Assembly: GCA_023846275.1 (NCBI GenBank)
Contig: JAIUJO010002340.1
Location: 157,001-221,000, forward strand
Origin: Vanilla planifolia
Lineage: Eukaryota > Streptophyta > Magnoliopsida > Asparagales > Orchidaceae
Length of the DNA: 64,000 bases
Direction of reading: 5' to 3'
Below, one piece after another: positions 20,366 through 32,964 of the stretch. Both the position numbers and the translations under genes were made by a program. Under the pieces are notes generated by a model. That model was not told the DNA's origin, made no database searches, and saw nothing but the letters and a program-made list of their open reading frames with translations. Numbering within the stretch: position 1 is the first letter of the stretch; every line of letters starts with the position of its first letter.

Positions 20366-23300
20366 ACTAGAGTAGAGTAGAGTAGAGGAGAGTTAGGTTA
20401 GGCTATGCTAGAGTAGCTTATAATAGAGAAGAGTAGAGTAGATTAGAGAAGAGCAGAGCAGAGCAGGCAAAAGAAAAGAAGAGCTAGGTTAGGCAAGGCT
20501 AAACTAGCCTAAGCTAGAGTAGAGTAGAGTAGATTAGAGTAGGGTAGAATAGTGTAGAGTTTAGCTAGGTTAAGCTAGCCTAGGTTAGGCTATGTTTTAG
20601 TAGACTAGAGTAGAGTAGACTAGAGTAGAGTTGATTAGAGTAGAGTAGTGTAGAGTAAAGTAGAGTTGAGCTAGGTTAGACTAGGCGTTGCCAGGCTTGG
20701 CTAAGGTAAGGTAGGCTAGGCTAAGCAAGGTTAGAGTATAGTGAATAAGAGTAAAGTAGAGCTAGGTTAGGCAAAGCTTGGCTAAGTTATGCTAAACTAG
20801 GTAAGAGTAGAGTAGACAAGACATAGTAGAGTAGAGCAAAGCAGAGTAGAGTAGAGTAGAGTAGAGTAGAGCAGAGAAGAGCAGAGTAGAGTAGAGCAAA
20901 ACTAAGCTAGGTCAGGCTAAGCAAGGCTAGTATAGAGTAGAGTAGAATAGAGTGGATTTGAGTAGAGCAGAGTAGAGTAGAGTAGAATAGAGAAGAGCAG
21001 AGTATAACAGAGCAAAGTAGAGCAGAGAAGCAATAAAAAGAGTAGAATATTGTATAACAAAGCAGAGAAAAGTAGAGTAGGGCTAAGTTAAGGTAAGCTA
21101 GGCTAAGCTAGGTTAGGCTAGGCTAGGTTAGGCTATGTGAGAGTAGAGAGTAAACTAGTGTAGAGTAGAGTAGGGTAGCATAGCATAAAGCTGAGCATAT
21201 TACAATAAAATAGAGAAAAGTTGAGTTGAGTAGAGTTGACTTGAGCTTGGTTGAGCTGAGCAAAATAGAGCAGAGCATAGTACAATAAGGTAGAGCAGAG
21301 CAGATTATAGCTAGCAAAGCATAGTAAAGTAGAGCAGGGTAGAGTAGAATAGAGCAAAGTAAAGGTAGGTTAGGTTAAGTAAGGCTAGAGTAGAGGAAAG
21401 TTAAGTATGGTAGAGTAGAGCATAGTAGAGTAGAGATGAGTAAAGTAGAGGAGAGCTTCGTTAGGCTAGGCTAGGCAAACTAAGAGTAGAGTAGAGAAGA
21501 GCAAGGTTTGTCTAGGCTAAGTTTGGCTTGATTTGAGTAGAATAGAGTAGAGTATAGTGGAGTAAAGTATAATAGAGTATAGTATAGTAGAGTAGAGTAG
21601 AGCTAGGCTTAGTCTAAGCAAGGCGAGCCTTGGGTTGGCTAGGTTAGGTAAGGCAAGGCTAGGCTATGTTAGGTTAAGTTAAGCTGGCTTAGAGTAGAGT
21701 AGAGTAGAGTAGAGTAGAATAGAATAGAGGAGAGAAGAGTAGAGTAGAGTTAGGTTAGGTTAGCCTAGAATAGAATAAAGTAGGGTAGAGTAGAGTAGAA
21801 TAGAGCAGAGCATTACAGAGTAAAGTAGAGAGGAGCAAACTAGAGCATAGTAGAGAAGAGTAAAAGATAGTAGAGCAGAGAAGAGTAGAGTAGTGCATGG
21901 TTAGGCAAAGTTAGGCTAGGTTATGCTAGATTAGATTAGAGTAGAGTAGAATAGAGAATAATAGAGTATAGTTGAGTAGGGAAGAGTAGAGCTAGGTTAG
22001 GCTAGGCAAGAGTAGAGTAAAGTAGGGCTAGGTTAGGCTAAGTTGAGTTAGAGAGGAGAAGAATATAATATAATAGATTAGAGTTGAGTGAAGTAGAGTA
22101 AAGCTAGGTTAGGCTAGGCTAGAGTAGGTTTTGCTAGGCAATGCTTAGCAAGAGTAGAGTAGGGTAGGGTGGAGTAGAGTATAGTAGAGCTAAGTTTGGT
22201 TAAATGATGCTAGGCTAGGCTAAAAGAGGTTAGAGTGGAGTAAAATAGAATAAAGCAAAGGGGAGCATAGCAGAGTAGAGTAGAGCATAGTAGAATGGAG
22301 TAAAGCAGAGTAGAGTAGAGTAGAGTAGAGAAAAGCAGAGCTAAGTAGAGCATAATAGAGGAGAGTAGAGTAGAGTAGAGTAGAGTAGAGTAGGATAGAG
22401 CAGAGCAGAGTAGAGTAAAGCTAGGTTAAGCTAAGCTAGACTAGAGAAGAGTAGAGTATAATAAAGTAGAGTCAGGTTTGGCTAGGCGAGGCTTTACAGG
22501 GATAGACTAGGCTAAGCTGGGCTTGACTAGGAAATAATAGAGTAAAGCAGAGTAGAGTAAAGCAGAGTAGAGTAGAGTAGAGTAGAGCTAGGTTATGTTA
22601 GGCTAGGCTAGAGTGCAATAGAGTAGAGAAGAGTAGACTAGAGTAGAGTGGAGTAAAATAGAGCAGAGTAGAGCAGAGTAGAATAGAGTGGAGCTAGGTT
22701 AGGTTAGGTTACGCTCGGCTAGGCTCGACCAGGCAAGGCTAGGCTAGGATAAAGTAGAGTAGAGTAGAACTTTTTTATGTTAGGCTAGGCTGTGCTAGAT
22801 TAGAGTAGAGTAGTGTAGAGCATATTGGAGGAGAGTAGAGTAGAGTAAAGAAAAGTAGAGCTAGATTAAGCTAGCTATGCCAGGCTAGGCTAGGATAGAA
22901 TAAAGTAAAGTAGAGTAGGATAGAGTAGAGTAGAGTAGAGTAGAATAGAGTTGAGCTAGCTTAGTCTAGGCTAGGCTAGGCTAAACTAGGCTAGTGTAAA
23001 GGTAGAGCATAATAGAATAGAATATTGTATAGTAGAGTAGAGCAGAGTGAAGTAAGATAGAGCAAAGTAGCATAAAGCAAAGTACAGTAGAGTTGAACAT
23101 AGTAGAGTAGAGCAGAATAGAGTAGAGCAAAATAGAGTAGAATAGAGTAGAATAGAGTAGATTAGAGCGTAGTAGAGCAAAGCAGAGCAGAGCTGAGCTG
23201 ATAAGAGTATAGCAGAGTAAAGCTCGATTAGGGTTGGCTAGGTAACACTAGGTTAGAGCAAAGTAGAGTAAAATTGAGTAGAGTAGAGAAGAGCAAAGCA

Positions 23301-25194
23301 GAATAGAGGAGATCATAATAGAATAGAATAGATCAAAGCAGTATAGAGTAGAGTAGAGAAGAGTAAAGCAGAACAAAGTAGAGCAGAACTGAGAAAATAG
23401 AGTAGAGTAGAGTTAGGTTAGGCCAAGCTAGGTTTAGCTAGGCTAGGCTAAGCTAGAGTAGAGTTGATTAGAGTAGAGCTAGGCTAGGTTAGGATTGGTT
23501 ATGTTAGAATATAGTAAAGTAGAATAGAGTAGAAGTGACTATAGTAGAGTATAATAGAGTGGAGTAGAGTAGAGTAGAGTCGGGCTAAGTCAGGCTAGGC
23601 TAGGCTAGGTTAGGGATAGGGTAGCCTAGGGTAGAGTATGTAGTGTAAGTAGAGCTGTGTAAGGTAGATTAGAGTAGAGCTTCGTTAGGCTAAGCTAGGT
23701 TAGAGTAGTGTAGAGTAGAGTAGAGAAGAACAAAGTAGAGCAGAGCAAAGAAGAGTAGAGTAGAGTTGAGAAGAATAGAGTAGAGCAGAGTAGAGTAAAG
23801 AATAATAGAGCAGACGAGAATAGAGTAGAGTAGAGAAGAACAGAGATGAGTAGAGCTAGGATAGGCTGACTTAGGCTAGGCTAGGCTAGCTTAGAATAGA
23901 GTAGAGTAGATTAGAATAGGGTAGAGTATAGAAGAGGAGAGTAGAGCATTGCATAGTAGAGTACAGTAAAGCTAGGTTAGGCTAGGTAAAGTAAGGTTAA
24001 GTTAGGCTATGCTAGAGTAGAGTAGAGTGGAGTAGATTATAGTAAAGTATAGTAGAGTTGAGTAGAGCTAGGTGAGGCTATGCTAGGCTAAAGTATAATA
24101 GAGCAGAGTAAAGTAAAGTAGAGCAAAGAAAAGCAGAGCATGTTAGAGTGGAGTAGAGCAAGGCTAAGCTAAGTTAGGCTATGCTTGGCTAACATCAGTA
24201 AGGCTAGGCTAGAGTAATGTAGTGCATAGTAGAGTAGATTAGAATAAAGAAGAGTAGAGTAGAGCTAGATTAGGTTAGGATAAGCTAAAGTATAATAGAG
24301 CAGAGTAGAGTAGAACAGAGCTGTATAGAGCAGAGTAGAGTAATATGGAGCAGATAATAGTAGAGTAGAGCAGAGCAGAGTAGAGTAGAGAAAAGCAGAG
24401 TTGAGCAGTGTAGAGAAGCGTAGAGCTAAGTTAGGGTAGGTCAGGCAAGACTAGGCTATGCTCTGCTAGAGTAAAGTAGAGTTAGGTTAGGCTTGGTTAG
24501 GCGAGAATAGAGTAGAGTAGAGTTGAGTAGAGTAGAGCTAGGTTAGGCTTGGTTAAGCTTGGCTAGGTTAGAGCATAGTAGAGAAGAATAAAGTAGAGCA
24601 GAGCAAAGCATAATAGAATAAAGGATAGTAGAGTAGAGCATAGTAGAGTAGAACATAATAGAGAATCATAGATCAGAGCAAATAGAGTAGAGTAGAGTAA
24701 GATTAGGCCAGGTAAGTTAGGTTTTGCTAACCTAGGCTAGGCTACAGTACGGTAGAGTAGAGTAGAGCTAGGTTAGAGCTACGTTAGGCTAGGTGAGAGT
24801 AGAGTAGAGTAGAGTAGAGTAAAGTAGATTAGTGTAGAGTTGAGTAGAGCTTTGTTTGGCTAGGCTAAAGTAGAGTAGAGTAGAGCTTATCGAGGCTAAC
24901 ATAAGTGAGAGAAGAGTAAAGTCGAGTAGAGCATAATAGAACAAAGCATAGCAGTGCAAGGAAGAGTAGAGCATAGTATAGAAAAGCATAACAAAGTAGA
25001 GTAAATCATATTATAGTAGAGCATAATAAAGTAGAACAGAGTAGAGTGGAGCAAAGCAGAGCTAGGTTAGGCTGAGCTAGGCTATGCTAGGCTACGTTAG
25101 AGTTGAATAGAGTAAAGTATAGTAGAGCATTGTATACTTGTGTAGAGTAGAGTAAAGTAGAGTAGAGCAGAGTAGAGCATAGTAGAGCAGAGTA
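20366..25194 (+). repeat. Mixed A/B array
   Basis: Alternating blocks with no landmark gene. B-rich stretches include 21595-21685 and 22690-22745. A T6 run sits at 22771-22776 in a junction that reads GAACTTTTTTATG. A-dominated stretches include 22230-22420, 23260-23410 and 24590-24690. A CAATAAAAAG word near 21031 resembles the marker word of the 191-bp duplication at 31880-32265. Confidence 0.85.
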
Positions 25195-27805
25195 GAGCAG
25201 AAAAGAGGAGAGAAGAAAAGAGTAGAGAAGAGTAGAGCAGGATAGAGCAAAGTAGAGTAGAGAGAGGTTAGGCTAAGCTAGGCTAAGTTAGGCTAGGCTA
25301 GGCTAGGTTAAGTTAGAGTATAGTAGAGTTGTGTAGAGTAGAGCTAGGTTAGGTTAGGTGAGGCTTGGCTAGGCTAGACGAGACTAAAGTACAGTAAAGT
25401 AGAGTAGAGTAGAGTATAGTAGAGCAGCGTAGATTAGAGGAGAGGAGAGCAAAGAAGACCAGAGCAAAGCAAAGTAGAGTAGAGTAGAGTTGGGCTGAGC
25501 TGAGTAGAGAAGAGTTGAGCAGAGAAGAGCAAAGCTGATCAGAGTAGAGTAGAGAAGAGTGGAGCATAGTAGAGTAGAGCAGAGAAGAGTTAAATGAGGT
25601 TAGGCTAAGCAAGACTCGCTTGGCTAGGCTAGTTTAGAGTAGAGTAGAGTGGAGTAGAGTGGAGCAAAGTAAACTAAGCTTGGTTAGGCTAAGCTTTAGT
25701 GGAGAAGAGTGGAGCTAGGTTAGGTTTGGCTAGGTTAGGCTAAAATAGAGTAGAATAGAGTATAATTGAGTAGAGGAGAGTAATGTAGAGTATAGCATAG
25801 TAGAACAGAGCAGAGTAGAGTGTAGTAGAGCAGAGCAAAGAAGAGTAGAGTTATGCAGAATAGAATAGAGTATAGATGAGTAGAATAAAGTTAGGCTAGG
25901 CTAGGCTAGGCTAAACTATGCTAGAGTAGAGTACATTAGAGTAGAGCTAGTTAGGTTGGGTTAGGATAGGCTAGCTTAGAGTAGAATAGAGTAGAGCAAA
26001 GTTAGGCAAGACTAAGCTAGAGTATAGAGTACAACAGAGTAGAACAGAGCAGAGTAGAGTAGAGTAGAGTAGTGTAGAGAAGAGATGTATAGAGTAAAGG
26101 AGAGTAGTGCATAGAAGGGTATAGCAGAGTAGAGTAACGATAGCTTAGGCAAAGTAGAGAAAAGCAGAGCAAGGTAGAGCTGAATAGAGTAGAGTAGAGT
26201 AGACTAGAGTATAGGAGAGAAGAGCATAGTAGAGAAAAAAGGAGAAGACTAGACAAGAGCAGAGCAGAGTAGAGTAGAGCTAGGTTAGGTTAGAGTTTAG
26301 CTAGAGTAGAGTAGAGTAGAGTGGAATAGAGTAGAGTAGAGCTAAGCTAGGTTAAGTTAGGCTAGGTTAAGTTAGAGTAGAGTAGAGTAAAGTATAGTAT
26401 AGTGGAGTAGAGTAGAGTAGAGCTAGGTTATTTTTTGCTAAGCTCGGCTATCTTAGGCTAGGATAAGCTTGGCTAGGCTAGCCTAGAGTAGAGTAGAGTA
26501 GAGTAGATTATAATAGAGTAGGATAGAATAGAGTAGAGTGGAGTTAAGTTAGGTTAGGATAGCCTAGGAAATGCTATTGTAAAGTAGAATATAGAAGAGC
26601 AGAGTATAGCAGAGTAGAGCAAAGAAGAGTAGAGTAGAGTAGAGTACAACAGAGTAGAGCAGAGTGGAGTAGAGTAGAGTAGAGAAGAGTAGAGTAATGT
26701 AGAGCGAGGTTAGGCTTTGTTATGATAGAGTCAAGTAGGGCATAGTAGAGTTGATTAGAGTTGAGTATAGTATAGTAGAGTTAGGTTATGATAAGCTAGG
26801 GTAGGCTTGGCTTGGCTAGACTAGGCTATGGTAGAGTAGAGTAGATTAGATTAGAGTTGAGTAGATTAGAGTAGAGTAGAGGAGAGTAGAGGATAGTAGA
26901 GTAAGGCATTACAGAGTAGAGTAGTGCAGAGTAGAGGAGAGGAGAGGAGAGTAGAGTAGAGCATAGAAGAGTAGAGAAGAGGAGAGGAGTGTAGGGTAGA
27001 GCAGTGCATAAAAAAGGAGAACAGAATAGAGCAGAGCAGAATAGACTAGAGTAAAATGGAGAAAAGCATTGTAGAATAAAGCAGAGTAGAGTAAAGTTAG
27101 GTTATGTAAGCTTAGGCTAGGCAAGAGTTGAGAAGAGTAGAGTAGGGTGGAATAGAGTGGAGTAATGTCGAGCTAGGTTAGGCTAGGCTAGGATCAGTAG
27201 AGTTGAGTACAGAGGAGCAAGGTTAGGATAGCCTAGGCGAGGCTAGGCTAGGCTAAGCTTGGCTAGCATAGGCTATGCTAGAGTAGAGTAGAGCAGAGTA
27301 GAGTAGAGCTAGGTTAGGCTTGGCTAGTTAAAGTATAGTAGAGCAGAGTATAGTAGAGTATAGTAGAGTAGAATAGAGTGGAGTAAAGTAGAGCAAAGTA
27401 TAGCAGAGTAGAGTAGAGCTAAGAAGAGATGAGCAGAGTAGAGTAAAGAAGAGCAAACAAGAGTAGAGTAGAGCAGAATAGAGTTTTGTTAGGTTAGGTT
27501 AAGCTAGGCTAGAGTAAAGTAGAGTAGAGCTAGGTTATGTTAGGCTAGCCTAGGTTAGGTTATAATAGATTAGAGTAGAGTTTAGTAGAGTAGAGTAGAG
27601 TATAATAGAGTAGAGCTAGTTTAGGATTGGCTAGGCTAGGCTAGGTTAGGATAGGCCACGCTAGGCTAGAGTAGAGGAGAGTTGAGTAGAGTGGAGTAGA
27701 GTAGACTAGAATAAAATAGAGTAGAGTAGAGCTAGGTTAGGCTAGGCTAGGTTAGGTTAGGGTAAGCTTGTTTAGGATAAGCTAGAGTAGAGTAGAGTAG
27801 TGTAG
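25195..27805 (+). repeat. 2.6-kb long-range duplication, copy 1
   Basis: This segment is repeated in the same orientation at about 61455-64000. Anchors in the same order include GAGTTGTGTAGAGTAGAG (25326 and 61564), GTTAAATGAGGTTAGGC (near 25588 and 61830), GTAACGATAGCTTAGGC (near 26136 and 62398), GCCTAGGAAATGCTAT (near 26562 and 62818) and GCTAGTTTAGGATTGG (27615 and 63824). The offset drifts from 36238 to 36209, so only a net of about 29 bases is lost across 2.3 kb. The copies differ by scattered substitutions and a few block-sized indels, for example around 26640-26700. The left edge is near 25195; upstream sequence does not match. Confidence 0.9.
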
Positions 27806-30800
27806 AGCTAGGTTAGGACACGTTAGGCTAGGCTAAGCTAGAGTATTGTAAAGTAGAGTGGAGTAGAGTATAGTAGAGTAGAGGAGAGTATAGTAGAGTA
27901 AAGTAAAATACAGTCGAGTAGAGCAGAGTAGAGCAGAGTAGAATAGAGGAGAGGAGAGGAGAGTAGAGAAGAGTAGAGTATAGCAATATAAAGCATAGTA
28001 GAGCTGTGCTGAGCAGTACAGAGTAGAGTAGAGCAGAGTAGAGTAGAGGTAGGTTAGGATATGGTAAGCCAATCTATGCTAGGCAAGACTAGAGTAGAGT
28101 AGAATAGAGTAGAGTAGACTAGAGCTAAGTTAGGTAAGGCTAGGCTAAGGTAGGATAGGCTAGGATAACGTAGAGTAGAGTGGAGAATAATAGAGTAGAG
28201 TAGTGTAGAGTGGAGTAAAGTAGAGTAGAGCTAGGTTAGGCTAGGGCAGGATAGGTTAGGCTAGGCTAAGCTATAGTAGAATAGAGTAGAGTAGATAAGA
28301 GTAGAGAAGAGTAGAATAGAGTAGAGCAAGGTTAGGATAGGCTAGGATAGAGTATAGTAGAATAGTGTATAGTAGAGTTGAGCAAAATAGAGAAGAGCAT
28401 AACAAAGCATAGCAGAGCAGAGCAGAAAAGAGTAAAGCAGAGTATAACAAAGCAAAGCACAGTAAAGCTAGGTTAGGCTAAGGTTGGCTATGTTCGGCTA
28501 GGCTAGAGTAGTGTAGATTTGAGCTAGGTTCGGCTTTGGCTAGGCTAGGCTGGGTTAGAGTAGAGTACAGTAGAGTAGAGTAAAGTAGAGTAAAGAAGAG
28601 TAAAATAGAGTAGAGTAGAGTAAAGAAGAGTAGAGCTAGGTTTGGTTAGGCTAGGCTAGGCTAGAGTAGAGTAGTTTAAAGCTAGGTTAGGCTAGGCTAA
28701 GCTAGAGTAGAATTGAGTAGAGTAGAGTAGAGCAGAGCAGAGCAGAATAGAGTAGAGCAAAAAAGAGCAGAGCATAACATAGTAGAGTTGATCAGAGCTA
28801 AGTAGGCTAGGCTAGGCTATGCTAAGCTAGGCTAGATTAGAGTAGAGTAGAGTAAGGCTAAGTTAGGCTAAGCTAGATGAGGTGATTCTAGAGTAGAGTA
28901 GAGGAGAGTTAAATAGAGTAGAGTGATGTATAATTATGTAGAGTAGAGTAGAGTAGTGCTCAGTAAGGCTAGGCTAAGCTAGGCATGGATAGAGTAGAAG
29001 TACACCAGAGTAGAGTAGAGTAGAGTAGAGGAAAGTAGCATACAGTAGAGCGGAGTAGAGAGGAATAAAGTAGAGCAAAGCAAAGTAGAGTAGAGCAAAG
29101 TAGAGTAGAACAGAACAAAGTAGAGTATAGCAGAGTAGAGCTATGTTTGGCTAGGCTAGGCTAGGTTAAGCATGGTTAGGGTAGAGTATAGTAGAGCATA
29201 GTAGAGTAGAGTAGAGTAGAGTATAACATAGTAGAGTAGAGCGAGGTTAGGCTAGGCTAGGTTAGGCTAAGCAAGGCTAGAGTAGAGTAGAGTCGAGTAG
29301 AGCGAAGTAGAGTAGAGTATAGTAGAGTAGAGCTATGTTACGCTAGGCTAGGCAATAGAATAGTAAAGCAAAGTAGTGTGGAGTAGAGCAAAGTATAGTT
29401 GAGTAGAGCAGTGTAAAGTAGAGAATAGTAGGGTAAAGCAGAGTAGTATAGAGTTGTTCTTGTTTAGGGTAGGCAAAGGTAGGCTAGGCTAGGGTAAATT
29501 AGAGTAGACTAAGTAGAGTAGAGTAGAAAAGAGTAGAGCTAGGTTAGGCTAGGATAGGCTAAGCAAAGTTAGAATTGAGTAAAGAAGGGTGGAGTACATT
29601 AGAGTAGAGTAGAATAGAGCAGAGTAAAGAAGAGTGGAGCTAGGTTAGGCTAGGCTAAGCTAAGCAAGGGTAAACTAAGCTTTGCTAGAGTAGAGTAGAG
29701 CAGTTCAGAGTAGAGTAGAGTAGTGTAGAGTATAGTAAAGCTAGGTTAGGCTAGGCGAGGTTAGAGTGGAGTAGAGTAGAGTTGAGTAAAGTGGAGTAGA
29801 GTAGAGTAAAGCTTGGTTAGGTTAGGCTGAGCTAGGCAAGGATAGGCTAGGCTTGGCAAGGCTAGAGTAGAGTAGAGTAGAGCTAAGTTGGGCTAGGCTA
29901 GGCTAGGCTAGGTTTGAGTCGAGTAGAGTGGAGAAGAGTATAGTAGAGTAGAGTATAAGAAAGCAGAGGTGAGCTAGCTCAGACTAGGCTATGTTAGGTT
30001 TTGTTAGGATAGGCTCAGAAAGGTTAGGTTAGGCTAAAGTAAAGAAGAGTAGAGTAGGGTAGAGAAGAATAGAGTAGAGTAAAGTGGAGTAGAGTAGAGT
30101 AGAGTAGAAGTGTAGAGCAGAGCTGAGTATAGTAGAGCTGAGTAAAGTAGTGTAAAGCAAAGCAGAGTAGAGTGGAGAAGAGTATAACAGAGCAAAGTAG
30201 AGAAGAGTTAAGTAGAGCAGAGTAGAGTAGAGTAGAGTATAGATTAGTTAGGCTATGACAGGCTAAGTTACGTTAGAGTAAAGTTGAGAATAGTTAAGTA
30301 TAGTAGAGTAGAGTAGAATAGAGTAGAGCATAGTAGAGCTAGATTAGGTTAGGCTAGGCTGGGCTAAGTATGGCTTGACTATTGTAGAGTAGAACTAGGT
30401 TAGGTTAGGCGAGGCTAGGCTATGATAGAGTAGAGTAGAGTAGAGTTAAGTTAGGCTAAGCTAGGCAAGGCAAAGTTAGACTAGGACAAGATAGGCTAGG
30501 CTAGCCTAGAGTTGAGTAAAGTAGAGTAGAGCTAAGTAGAGTAGAGTAAAGTAGAGCTAAGTTAGGGTTGCCTAGGCTTAGCTAGGCTAGAGTATAATAC
30601 AGCAGAGTAGAGCATAGCAGAGCTGTGCAAAGTAAAGAATAATAAAGCAAAGTAAGGCAAAGAAAAGTAGAGCAGAGTAAAGTAGAGCTAAGTTAGGTTA
30701 GGCTAAGCTTGGCAAGGCTAAGCTCTTGTAAACTAGAGTAGAGTAGAGTTAGGATAGGCTAGGCTAGCCTAAGCTAAGCTAAGTTTGGCTAGGCTAGAGT

Positions 30801-31879
30801 AGAGTAGGGTAGAGTAAGGTAGAGTAGAGTATAGTAGAGTAGAGTATAGTAGAGTAGAGCTTGGTTAGGCAAAGCTGGGCTAGGTTAGAGTAGAGTATTG
30901 TAGAATAGAGTAGAGCAGAGAAGAGGAGAGAACAATAGAGCAGAGCAGAGCTAGGTTTAGCTTGGCTAGACTAGGTGAGGTTAGAGTAGGGTAGAGTAGA
31001 GTAGAGTAGAGTAGAGGTAGTAGGCTAGGCTAGGCTAGGTGAGGTTAGAGTAGAGTAGAGTAAAGTAGAGTAGAGCAGAGTAGAGTAAAGCTAATTTAGG
31101 CTAGGTTAAGAAAAAGTAGGTTAGGCTAGGGTATATTAGGCTAAGCAAGGCATGAGCAGAGTAGAGTAGAGTAGAGAATAATTAAGCTAGGCTAGGCTAG
31201 AGTAGAGTTGAGTAGTGTAGTGTATAGTAGAGTACATTAAAGTAGAATAGAGTAGAGTGTAGTAGAGTGGAGTAGAGTAGAGTAGAATAGAGTTGAGAAG
31301 AGTATAGTAGAGCAGAGTAGAGCAAAGCAGAATAGAGTTGAGTAGAATAGAGTAAAGTGGAGTAGAGCTTGGTTAGCCTAAGCGAGGCTTAGGTAAGCTA
31401 GGCTATGTTTAGCTAGGCTAGGCTAAAGTAGAGTAGAGTAGAGTAAATTAGAGTAGAGAAGAATAAAAGAGAGGATAGTAGAGTAGAGTAGAGAAAATTC
31501 GATCAGAGCAGTGCAGAGTAGAGTAGAGTAGAGCTAGGTTAGGCTAGGGTAGGCTAAGCTATGCTAAGTTAGGCTAGCATAGACTAGACTAGAGAAGAAT
31601 TGAGTAGAGTAGAGTAGAGTAGAGTAGAGTAAGCAGGGCTAGGTTAGGTTAGGCTAGGCTAGAGTAGAGAGTAGAGTAGAGTAAAGTAGAGTAGAGTAGT
31701 GTAGAGCAAAATAGAGCTGAGTAGAGCTAGGTTAGTCCAGGATAGACTAGAGCAGAGCAGAGCTAGGTAGGCAAGGCTTGGCTAGGCTTGTTAGAGTAGA
31801 GTAGAGTAGAGAAGACTAGTGTAGAGTAGAACTAGGTTAGGTTAGGCTAGGCTAGGCTAGAATATTCTAGGTTAGGCTA
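27806..31879 (+). repeat. Mixed A/B array
   Basis: Ordinary alternation. An A-rich stretch near 27855-28045 includes a GGAGA run at about 27947-27963. Another A-rich stretch lies near 29000-29140. B-rich stretches include 29805-29905 and 30990-31050. Near 28910-28945 A pentamers are replaced by GATGTATAATTATG. At 31835-31856 five GG pairs are spaced exactly five bases apart. No gene is supported. Confidence 0.85.
31835..31856 (+). other. Potential G-quadruplex motif, five regular GG pairs
   Basis: GG pairs at 31835, 31840, 31845, 31850 and 31855 with loops TTA, TTA, CTA and CTA. This is one of the cleaner examples of the B-block pattern, and its first half is identical to TTAGG telomere-type repeats. 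Folding is inferred from the pattern only. Confidence 0.5.
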
Positions 31880-32265
31880 GGGTACAATAAAGTAGAGTAC
31901 AGTAGAAAAGAGTAGAGTAAAGCATAGTAGAGCTAAGTAAAGTAGAGAAGAGCAATGGAGAGTAGGGTAGAGTAGAGTAGAGTAGGTTAGAGTAATAAAA
32001 AGAAGAGCAGAGCATAGTAGAGTAGAGCAGAGCTTGCTTAAGCTAGGCTAGGCTAGGCCACACTAGAGTATAATAAAGTAGAGTAGAGTAGAGTAGAGAA
32101 GAGTATAGCAGAGCATAGTAGAGCTAAGTAGAGTATAGAAGAGCAGAGGAGAGTGGAGTAGAATGGAGCAGAGTAGATTAGAGCAATAAAAAGAAGAGCA
32201 GAGCACAATAGAGTAGAGCAGAGCTAGCTTAAGCTAGGCTAAGCTTGGCTACACAAGAGTATGGT
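31880..32265 (+). repeat. 191-bp tandem duplication
   Basis: AGCATAGTAGAGCTAAGTA occurs at 31921 and 32112, and AATAAAAAGAAGAGCAGAGC at 31994 and 32185. Both give a period of exactly 191 bp. Both copies end in a junction to GCTTAAGCTAGGCTA and then a CCACAC or CTACAC exit. Upstream similarity extends to about 31880. Internal substitutions are moderate. Each unit spans one A-to-B junction and 191 equals 5n+1. Confidence 0.85.
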
Positions 32266-32964
32266 AGTGTACGGTAGAGCTCAGTTAGGATTGGCTAGGT
32301 TAGGCTAGTTAGAGTAGAGTAGTGTAGAGTAGAGCTAGGTTACATTAGGTTGGGCTTGGCTAGGCTAAGCTAAGTTAGAGTTGAGTAAAGTAGAGTCGAG
32401 TAGAGTAGAGCTCAGTTAGGCAATGTTATGCTAGGCTAGGTTAGAGCATGGTAGAGTTAAGTAGAACAAAGAAGAGCGAAGCAGAGTAGAGTAGAGTAGA
32501 GTAGAGAAGAGAAAACAAGAGTAGAGTAGAGTAGAATAAAGCAAAGCAGACTAGAGCAAAGCAGAGTAGAGCAAAGTACAGCTAGGTTAGGCTAAGCTAG
32601 CTTAGAGTTCTGTTTAATAAAGTAGAGTAGAGTAGAGTAGAGTAAGGCTAGGTTAATCTAAGCAAGATAGGACTAGGCCTGGCTAGGTTAGGCATGGCTA
32701 GAGTAGACTAGAATGGAGTAGAGATAGGTTCTGTTAGGCTAGGCTAGGCTGAAGTAGAGTAAAGAAGAGTAGAAAAAAGTAGAGAAGAGTAGAGTAGAGT
32801 ATAATAGAGCATAACATAGTAGAGCAGAGTAAATTGGAGCAATGTAGAAAAGAGTAGAGTAAAGTAGAGTAGAGCAGAGCAGAGAAGAGCATAGCTATGT
32901 TAGGCTAGGCTAGGGTAAGCTAGGCTATGCTTGGCTATGCAAGGCTGGAGTAGAGTACATAGAG

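Noticed and set aside
25349..25612. Similar reverse-strand frames at 25349-25612 and 61582-61854, which look like a conserved protein pair
   Set aside because: The resemblance follows from the 2.6-kb DNA duplication. The frames are disrupted by indels relative to each other, and the rest of the duplication is equally conserved without matching frames.
32180..32200. AATAAA in the 191-bp unit as a polyadenylation signal
   Set aside because: It lies within satellite DNA with no transcription unit upstream. The word is copied with the duplication.
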